NCBI GenBank assembly: GCA_025352915.1
Contig: JANXSA010000743.1
Span: 1 to 11,206 of the forward strand
Origin: Rhodospirillales bacterium
Lineage (GTDB): Bacteria > Pseudomonadota > Alphaproteobacteria > Acetobacterales > Acetobacteraceae
DNA length: 11,206 nucleotides
Direction of reading: 5' to 3'
The translations under genes were made by a program, and so were the position numbers. Position 1 is the first letter of the stretch; each line of letters starts with the position of its first letter. The notes under the pieces were generated by a model. The model searched no databases, had not been told where the DNA came from, and was given only the letters and a program-made list of their open reading frames with translations. This document shows, piece after piece, positions 7,493 through 11,206 of this stretch.

Positions 7493-7673
7493 TCAATCGC
7501 TTGGGTGCGAACCATGGTTGCCAAGGCTCGCAGTCCTACATGGCATGGTTCGCACTGGTTTTGAGCGTTCTCAATGACTTGAGTGCGAACCATGGTTGCC
7601 AAGGTTCGCAGCCCCACCTGGCATGGTTCGCAGTGGTTTTGAGCGTTCTCAATACTTTGCGTGCGAACCATGG
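7493..7673. repeat. Tandem repeat, 78-bp period, about 2.3 copies, with internal inverted arms
   Basis: Two full units (7505-7582 and 7583-7660) match at 69 of 78 positions, and a third begins at 7661 (GTGCGAACCATGG) before diverging. The 12 bases before each unit are also related (TCAATnnnTTG at 7493, 7571 and 7649, exactly 78 apart). Each unit has 11-bp inverted arms TGCGAACCATG and CATGGTTCGCA separated by 27 bases (7506-7516/7544-7554 and 7584-7594/7622-7632). It also contains the palindrome AACCATGGTT. The conserved parts are the arms and the GGTTTTGAGCGTTCTCAAT stretch; most changes fall between the arms and near the unit end. The pattern suggests spaced binding sites (iteron-like) or RNA hairpins. 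Confidence 0.88.
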
Positions 7674-7816
7674 ATCATCGCGGTTCGCCCGCCTGCCCCG
7701 GGTGTGGTTGCCAGTTGGCAGCACAGATCCGGAAAGCCACAGAAAACAGCCATTCCGGACCAACGTCCGGTGGCAACCACCGATATCCAAGGTCGGTCAC
7801 GCCGGAGCAAGCCGCC

Positions 7817-8326
7817 ATGCCCGAGTTCACCCCTTCCACCCGTGAGGCGGCCCGTCGCCTCGGCATTTCGCATACCGCGTTGCAGAAGGCCGAGGCGGTC
7901 GGCCGCGTGGTCCGCGAGCCCGACGGACAGTGGGATATCGAGAAGACGCGCCAGCACATGACGCAAACCGCCGACCCGTTCCGTTCGCCGATGGCCCCTG
8001 TCGCGCCGGACGGGACTCCGTTCGCCCGCCTGAAGGTTGCCGAACTGGCGCTGAAGGTCGAGGCGCGGCGCTTGGCGCTGGATGAAGAGAAGGGCAAATT
8101 GCTCGACACGCGGGATGCGAACAGCGCCATCGACGAGATTGCCGGGGGTATGCGCGATGCGCTACTGAACTGGCCCGCGCGGGTGTCCGGCCTGATCGCG
8201 GTGGAGCTGGGTGCTGATCCGCATTTGATGCAGACGATCCTGCAGCAGCACATCAACGATCTGCTCACCGAGGTGGCGGATCGGTTTGATCCGCCGGAAC
8301 TTGGAGTGGCCAGCCTCGAAGAGTAA
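7817..8326 (+). CDS. Nu1-type DNA-packaging / terminase small subunit-like protein (169 aa)
   Basis: The N-terminal winged helix-turn-helix reads TPSTREAARRLGISHTALQKAEAVGRVVREPDGQWD (residues 5-40), the layout of phage lambda Nu1-like small terminase subunits. These bind the packaging site on DNA. A linker with TADPFRSP follows, then a long helix FARLKVAELALKVEARRLALDEEKGKLLDTRDAN (about 69-102). The C-terminal helical part MRDALLNWPARVSGLIAVEL, typical of the family, may form the oligomer or contact the large subunit. ATG 7817 is chosen because the paralogue at 10925 starts at the same residue; GGAGCAAGCC precedes it. No terminase large subunit follows. The next genes are convergent accessory genes, so either the packaging module was broken here or the protein serves as a DNA-binding regulator. 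Confidence 0.75.
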   Translation: MPEFTPSTREAARRLGISHTALQKAEAVGRVVREPDGQWDIEKTRQHMTQTADPFRSPMAPVAPDGTPFARLKVAELALKVEARRLALDEEKGKLLDTRDANSAIDEIAGGMRDALLNWPARVSGLIAVELGADPHLMQTILQQHINDLLTEVADRFDPPELGVASLEE

Positions 8327-8362
8327 CCCGATCCTACGATCCATCACATGGCAGCGTAGGGG

Positions 8363-8467
8363 TCAGCGCGACTTGGAGGTCGATGCGCGTAGTGCGTCGA
8401 ATGCGGCAGCGGCGGCGGACCAATCGGCGTCGGTGGCGTGAGCCAGGGGCTGGATCATGGTGAGCAT
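8363..8467 (-). CDS. Small overlapping ORF (34 aa)
   Basis: This short frame encodes MLTMIQPLAHATDADWSAAA followed by an Ala-rich helix and a basic end (ASTSKSR). Its ATG shares one base with the stop of the 60-aa gene upstream (TGATG), a classic translational-coupling arrangement. Third codon positions are mainly G or C. The sequence would form an amphipathic helix (DADWSAAAAAFDALRA). I know no family for it. It converges with the Nu1-type gene ending at 8326. Confidence 0.45.
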   Translation of the reverse strand: MLTMIQPLAHATDADWSAAAAAFDALRASTSKSR

Positions 8468-8649
8468 CACCGGCGTCCTACGCGTCCAGTATCGCCCTCA
8501 AGGCGCACCAGCCAGCCGGCGAGGCCTATGCTGGCCAGGGCGGCACATGCGGCGGCTATCTCGGCATCGTCGGGTGCGGTGTTGCGCCCCAGCGTGCTGT
8601 GCCGACCGTCTCTGGCCAGCACGATCCAGCGGGCGGAGTCGTAGGCCAT
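8467..8649 (-). CDS. Small hypothetical protein (60 aa)
   Basis: The product begins MAYDSARWIVLARDGRHSTLGRNT and continues with a helix DDAEIAAACAALASIGLAGW and a strand LVRLEGD. It resembles short uncharacterised proteins of Acetobacteraceae-type mobile elements with a beta-hairpin, helix, strand layout. AGGAG about 7 nt upstream supports ATG 8649. The frame stays open upstream to 8832, but those residues are Arg-rich and overlap the antitoxin gene, so I reject the longer form. It lies 163 nt downstream of brnA and is coupled to the 34-aa frame after it. Its function is unknown. Confidence 0.65.
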   Translation of the reverse strand: MAYDSARWIVLARDGRHSTLGRNTAPDDAEIAAACAALASIGLAGWLVRLEGDTGRVGRR

Positions 8650-8812
8650 GGGCGGCTCCTGCGTCTCGCGCGGGGCCAGTCCTCCGCGCGTCACAGGACC
8701 ATTCGCGCTGAGCGCGGCGATGAGCCAAGACAAGAGCGGCCCGGAAGATTGCGATCTTCGGGCGCGCTTCATCATCTTTGTGTCGCGACGTCGCGTCCGC
8801 AGCGGCCGGCGA

Positions 8813-9073
8813 TCAGCCGGTCTTCTCGGCAAGCCACATTTTGATCAGCGACTGGTAGGGCACGTCCCGCTTGTTCGCCTCAACCTTGATGCGTTCCAGA
8901 AGGCCAGACGGAAGGCGGAGCGAGATCGCCGTGGTACTAGGCTTCAAATTGGCGAAGCGCACACGACGCGCCTGGCTCCAATCGACATGGCGGCTCGAAT
9001 CGTTGGCCTCCCAATACGCGCGCTCCTCTGCCTCTGATGCGAAGTGCGGCACTGGCTCAGTTTTCTTCGGCAT
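8813..9073 (-). CDS. brnA: BrnA / CopG-family antitoxin (86 aa)
   Basis: This is the antitoxin of a type II toxin-antitoxin pair. The N-terminal motif FASEAEERAYWEANDSSRHVDW (residues 11-32) is the toxin-binding signature of the CopG-type antitoxin family that partners BrnT. The ribbon-helix-helix DNA-binding part follows: TTAISLRLPSGLLERIKVEANKRDVPYQSLIKMWLAE (47-83). It should neutralise the toxin and, bound to it, repress the shared promoter through the operator at 9365-9383. AAGGAG about 10 nt upstream supports ATG 9073. It overlaps the end of brnT by 17 nt, which fits the usual toxin-first order of this family. Full length; nothing is missing. Confidence 0.9.
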   Translation of the reverse strand: MPKKTEPVPHFASEAEERAYWEANDSSRHVDWSQARRVRFANLKPSTTAISLRLPSGLLERIKVEANKRDVPYQSLIKMWLAEKTG

Positions 9074-9359
9074 AGCGGGTCCGCTCCTTCCTACTCATGT
9101 CGCGCGCCGAGATGACCCGGATGAGTGTTCCATCCTGCCGCAGGGTGAACGTCAGGTGCAGCAGCCGGTGGGCATCCGTCCGTCCCAACGCGTGGAGCCG
9201 CTCCTCGGCTTGGCTGTGCCGTTCATCCGAACTTATCAGGAGCGGCTCGTTGAAGAACACCTGCTCGACCTCCACCTGGCCAACCGCATGCTTGTCAGCG
9301 CTCTTGCGAGCGTTGCCGGCATCCCACTCGAATCCTGTCACACGATCGAAGTCGAGCAT
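9057..9359 (-). CDS. brnT: BrnT-family toxin, ribonuclease (100 aa)
   Basis: This is the toxin of the BrnT/BrnA system, a small RelE-like ribonuclease that stops growth by cutting RNA when the antitoxin is lost. Family marks are FEWDAGNARKSADKHAV near the N-terminus (residues 10-26; the family has FEWD...N..KHGV), ERLHALGRTDAHRLLHLTFTLR (53-74) and VISARDMSRKERTRYAEE (82-99), which holds the conserved Ser-Ala-Arg and downstream arginines. The start at 9359 gives the normal length. No Shine-Dalgarno precedes it because the palindromic operator ends five bases before the ATG, so the mRNA may be leaderless. The frame remains open upstream through the DUF3489 gene, which is chance reading in another frame. 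Confidence 0.9.
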   Translation of the reverse strand: MLDFDRVTGFEWDAGNARKSADKHAVGQVEVEQVFFNEPLLISSDERHSQAEERLHALGRTDAHRLLHLTFTLRQDGTLIRVISARDMSRKERTRYAEEN

Positions 9360-9364
9360 GGGCT

Positions 9365-9383
9365 GTATATTACCATGATATAC
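9365..9383 (-). promoter_or_regulatory. Palindromic operator of brnT-brnA
   Basis: GTATAT and ATATAC are separated by 7 bases, a perfect 6-bp inverted repeat in a GC-rich setting, ending five bases before the toxin start codon. Ribbon-helix-helix antitoxins bind such AT-rich palindromes at their own promoters, so this is the probable autoregulation site. On the coding strand GTAATATAC could also hold the -10 element. That placement would put the transcription start at or inside the coding sequence, so the promoter position is uncertain. Confidence 0.6.
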
Positions 9384-9439
9384 GACCGATGTCGCCAGCG
9401 GGATGGCAGCGATGGGCCCGGTTCCTGCCATCCTTGGCA

Positions 9440-10240
9440 TCAGTCTGTGACCGCGTAGCGAGAGTAGGACCCGCGTGCGCCCTCCTTGTTGGGGCCGGCC
9501 ATGCGGACTCGCTCCAGGGTATCGACCTGGATGCCCTTCTTCTTCAGCCCGGCAAGGAAGCCGCGGACGGTGTGGCTGGCCCAGCCGGTCGTCTCGGCGA
9601 TCTGCGCCACCGTGGCACCTTCGGCGCGTCGGAGCATCGTCAGCACCGCCTCCTGCTTGGTGCCCTCCCGCGGCTTGCGCGGCGCGCCGGGTTGGCCGGC
9701 GTGGCGGGCGGACTTGGTGGCCAGGGCGGCGCGCAGGGCATCCATCGGGGCCTCGAGGGCTGCAATGATGTCCGTCTCGCGGTTGGTCTCGTCCATCCAG
9801 GCGGCCAGCACCGCCGCGGCGGCGTCGCGCAGGTTGGCGCGGGGCGCGGCCCCGGGCGCGGTGTGGGCGGCGTCGAGGGCGTCGGCGACTGCCAGGGCCT
9901 CCGCCTGCACCGAAGCCGCGTCGGGCGCCGTGGGCGCGTCGGTGGCGGAAGTATCGGCCCCCGGCTCGCTGCCGGGCGGGGCGAGGTTCAGGGCGCGCAA
10001 GCCGGTGTCGGTCAGGGCGAGGGTGGTCAGCATCAGGCCGGTTGCGGTGCTCTCGATGAGCAGCGAGCCGTCGCCGAGGCGGTAGTCGCCCTTGGTCTCG
10101 GTGATCAGCCCCTCGCGCAGCAGGGCCTCGATCATCTTGTGACGTGCGGCGGTGGGCAGCTTGCGGTGGAATTCGAGGCGGCGGTCCGGGCGCTCGGCGG
10201 CGCGGGTCAGGACGATGGTGGCGGCGGGGGAGAGGTTCAT
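9440..10240 (-). CDS. DUF3489-domain regulator-like protein (266 aa)
   Basis: The N-terminal part (1-85: LSPAATIVLTRAAERPDRRLEF, MIEALLREGLITET, LTDTGLRAL) looks like a winged-helix fold. An Ala/Pro-rich linker spans about 86-190. The C-terminal part (about 193-262: REGTKQEAVLTMLRRAEGAT, IAETTGWASHTVRGFLAGLKKKG, then a GSYSRYAV end) is the DUF3489 pattern, a helix-turn-helix domain common in alphaproteobacteria. It probably binds DNA, but target and role are unknown. AAGGAG about 8 nt upstream supports ATG 10240. It is transcribed toward brnT, 80 nt away, and the toxin pair has its own operator. Confidence 0.85.
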   Translation of the reverse strand: MNLSPAATIVLTRAAERPDRRLEFHRKLPTAARHKMIEALLREGLITETKGDYRLGDGSLLIESTATGLMLTTLALTDTGLRALNLAPPGSEPGADTSATDAPTAPDAASVQAEALAVADALDAAHTAPGAAPRANLRDAAAAVLAAWMDETNRETDIIAALEAPMDALRAALATKSARHAGQPGAPRKPREGTKQEAVLTMLRRAEGATVAQIAETTGWASHTVRGFLAGLKKKGIQVDTLERVRMAGPNKEGARGSYSRYAVTD

Positions 10241-10294
10241 CTGCGTGCTCCTTGTGGCGGCTCCCGACCATCGGGCGCCTGCTACTGCCTGGAG

Positions 10295-10320
10295 CCCCGC
10301 CGGGCAGAACCCGGTCGGGG
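10295..10320 (-). terminator. GC-rich hairpin between two minus-strand genes
   Basis: CCCCG and CGGG pair with CCCG and CGGGG across a 5-nt loop, with a small bulge. The hairpin sits just after the 123-aa gene (ending 10341) and before the DUF3489 gene. It lacks a T-run on the minus strand, so it may pause or attenuate transcription rather than end it cleanly. Confidence 0.3.
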
Positions 10321-10340
10321 CGGTGGCGGAGCGGGATGGC

Positions 10341-10712
10341 TTACTCGGCGGTGTCGGCCTCGATCTCGGCGTGCAGGACGTAGCCGGTGAGGTAGGGAAG
10401 CCCGCGGGGGATGCCGGTCTCGTGGGCGGTGGTGCGGGAGATGGTCCAGCCCATCCAGCGCGCGGTGGCGGCGGCGATGGCGTCCGCGATGGTCTTGCCG
10501 GCAGACAGTTCGTTGCTCACGTCGTCGGCGAAGTGGCGGCCGTGGCGGCTGTCGAGGAATGCTTGGACCGTCGCGGCATGGAGGCTGGTGGCGTTGCTGA
10601 TCGCGTTGATGGCGAGCGGCCACGCCGTCTCTGCATCGCCATGGTGGCTAATGGTGCCGAAGAACCCCCACTCGCGGTTGTGGGTCTGCGGGATCTCGGT
10701 GTTGCTGGCCAT
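10341..10712 (-). CDS. Conserved mobile-element hypothetical protein (123 aa)
   Basis: The protein begins MASNTEIPQTHNREWGFFGT, then AWPLAINAISNATSLHAATVQAF, LDSRHGRHFADDV (residues 53-65), ARWMGWTISRTT and GIPRGLPYLTGYVLHAEIE. I recognise this as a family of short proteins repeatedly seen on alphaproteobacterial plasmids and integrative elements, without assigned function. AGGAGC about 9 nt before ATG 10712 supports this start. An in-frame codon at 10760 would add an unconvincing leader. The gene heads the minus-strand accessory block. Key conserved-looking residues are the Trp/His/Arg set (W15, W31, H57, R59, H60, W86, W89). It appears complete. Confidence 0.8.
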   Translation of the reverse strand: MASNTEIPQTHNREWGFFGTISHHGDAETAWPLAINAISNATSLHAATVQAFLDSRHGRHFADDVSNELSAGKTIADAIAAATARWMGWTISRTTAHETGIPRGLPYLTGYVLHAEIEADTAE

Positions 10713-10886
10713 CTCTGCTGCTCCTGTCTGGCGGGGCCTGGTCCCCTGCGCGTGATGCACACTTCGCGCTGGGGCGGGACTGAGCCAAGTCAGATTGAGT
10801 GATCATTGATTTCTTTGATCGCACGATGCCGATTACATCATGACGTTGGCTGCATCATCGCATGATCGCGCGACGGGGCGCGGGTC

Positions 10887-10908
10887 CCCATCGTGCCTGC
10901 ACGATGGG
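10887..10908. promoter_or_regulatory. 22-bp inverted repeat upstream of the second Nu1-type gene
   Basis: CCCATCGTGC and GCACGATGGG are perfect 10-bp arms around 2 bases, 16 nt before the ATG at 10925. GCACGATG also occurs alone at 10821-10828, a direct repeat of the right arm. This suits a repressor operator or a hairpin that hides the ribosome binding site of the following gene; which one cannot be told from the sequence. Confidence 0.5.
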
Positions 10909-10924
10909 AAGCAGAGTCGCCGCC

Positions 10925-11206
10925 ATGCCGGAACTGACCCCTTCCACCCGCGAGGCGGCCCGCCGCATCGGCGTCACCGAGACCGCACTGCGCAAGGCCG
11001 AACAGACGGGCCGCATCACCCGCGAGCCGGGCGGCCAATGGGACGTGGGCAAGACCCGACGCCGCATGGTCGAGACCGCTGATCCCATCCGCTCGCCGCT
11101 GGCGGCCAATCCCGGTGTCTCGGCCGACGCCACGCCGTTCGCCCGCCTGAAGGTCGCGGAACTGGCGCTGAAGGTCGAAGCGCGGCGCCTGGCGCTTGAC
11201 GAGGAG
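10925..11206 (+). CDS. Second Nu1-type DNA-packaging protein, cut by window end (94 aa seen)
   Basis: This is a paralogue of the protein at 7817-8326. The first 60 residues (TPSTREAARRIGVTETALRKAE, REPGGQWDVGKTR) match it at 41 positions. After a 3-residue longer linker, the helix TPFARLKVAELALKVEARR followed by LALDEE is identical. It therefore carries the same winged helix-turn-helix DNA-binding domain of the Nu1 small-terminase type. The ATG position is supported by the alignment. The frame is still open at the window end, so the C-terminal oligomerisation part cannot be judged. If this copy is the working packaging gene, a terminase large subunit should follow to the right. Confidence 0.78.
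   Translation, partial: MPELTPSTREAARRIGVTETALRKAEQTGRITREPGGQWDVGKTRRRMVETADPIRSPLAANPGVSADATPFARLKVAELALKVEARRLALDEE

Larger units (their letters stand above)
7113..7816. other. Gene-free, origin-like or regulatory region
   Basis: About 700 bases with no convincing gene. It contains a short inverted repeat GGTAGA-T-TCTACC (7254-7266), then an AT-rich segment (about 7320-7390) with CAAACAAG twice at 22-bp spacing (7330, 7352). A perfect 14-bp palindrome sits at 7361-7374, with CAAGCAA (7334-7340) and TTGCTTG (7385-7391) around it as outer inverted arms. The 78-bp-period repeat array (7493-7673) follows, bracketed by two near-identical copies of GGTTGCCAGTTGCCA (7462-7476, 7706-7720, one mismatch). 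AT-rich DNA beside repeats, downstream of primase and helicase, is what a plasmid or phage origin looks like. I see no clear DnaA box and no initiator gene next to it, so origin function is inference. Confidence 0.5.

Noticed and set aside
7493..7673. CRISPR array
   Set aside because: The repeats are contiguous 78-bp units that are similar along their whole length, without unique spacers, and no cas gene is nearby.
8333..8360. CCTACG / CGTAGG pairing between convergent genes as a bidirectional terminator
   Set aside because: Only six pairs with a 16-nt loop and no T-run; too weak to call.
9389..10390. Plus-strand 333-codon Gly-rich frame opposite the DUF3489 gene
   Set aside because: Antisense shadow; the minus strand has a Shine-Dalgarno and a recognisable DUF3489 pattern.

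Overview
High-GC (mid-to-upper 60s percent by eye), gene-dense bacterial DNA. Codon use and protein families (a DUF3489 regulator, a DUF6456-like protein, a Toprim primase with a cysteine-bearing helicase, and a serine recombinase with its downstream adaptor gene) suggest an alphaproteobacterium, most likely of the Acetobacteraceae/Rhodospirillales type. No ribosomal or core metabolic gene is present. The content is that of a mobile element: a prophage, phage-plasmid or integrative element, possibly several layered remnants.

Left part (1-1892, mostly minus strand): small hypothetical genes (357-599, 633-902, doubtful 930-1118), then the 128-aa partner of a large serine recombinase (1150-1536) and the decapitated C-terminal end of that recombinase (1536 to about 1892). 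A doubtful plus-strand gene lies at 52-384. From 1893 to 2750 I see no convincing gene.

Centre (2751-7112, plus strand): a tightly packed replication operon. It holds a Toprim primase-like protein (430 aa), a 7-nt overlap into an 802-aa helicase-like ATPase with a four-cysteine cluster, then a DUF6456-like protein. The helicase gene carries a 76-nt imperfect palindrome at 5927-6002.

After it (7113-7816) comes a gene-free, locally AT-rich stretch with a perfect 14-bp palindrome and a 78-bp-period tandem repeat whose units each contain 11-bp inverted arms. This looks like an origin or a regulatory array. Next is a Nu1-type DNA-packaging (terminase small subunit-like) protein (7817-8326).

Right part (8363-10712, minus strand): an accessory block with a 123-aa mobile-element protein, a DUF3489 regulator, a brnT-brnA type II toxin-antitoxin pair with a palindromic operator almost touching the toxin start codon, a 60-aa protein, and an overlapping 34-aa ORF. 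A second Nu1-type gene (10925 to the window end, cut off) follows on the plus strand. The accessory block thus lies between two related packaging-type genes.

Working together: primase and helicase probably replicate the element, possibly from the repeat region or the palindrome. The toxin-antitoxin pair would stabilise it. The Nu1-type proteins would recognise DNA for packaging, and the recombinase remnant records past integration. Family assignments come from recognising sequence patterns; no search was run.
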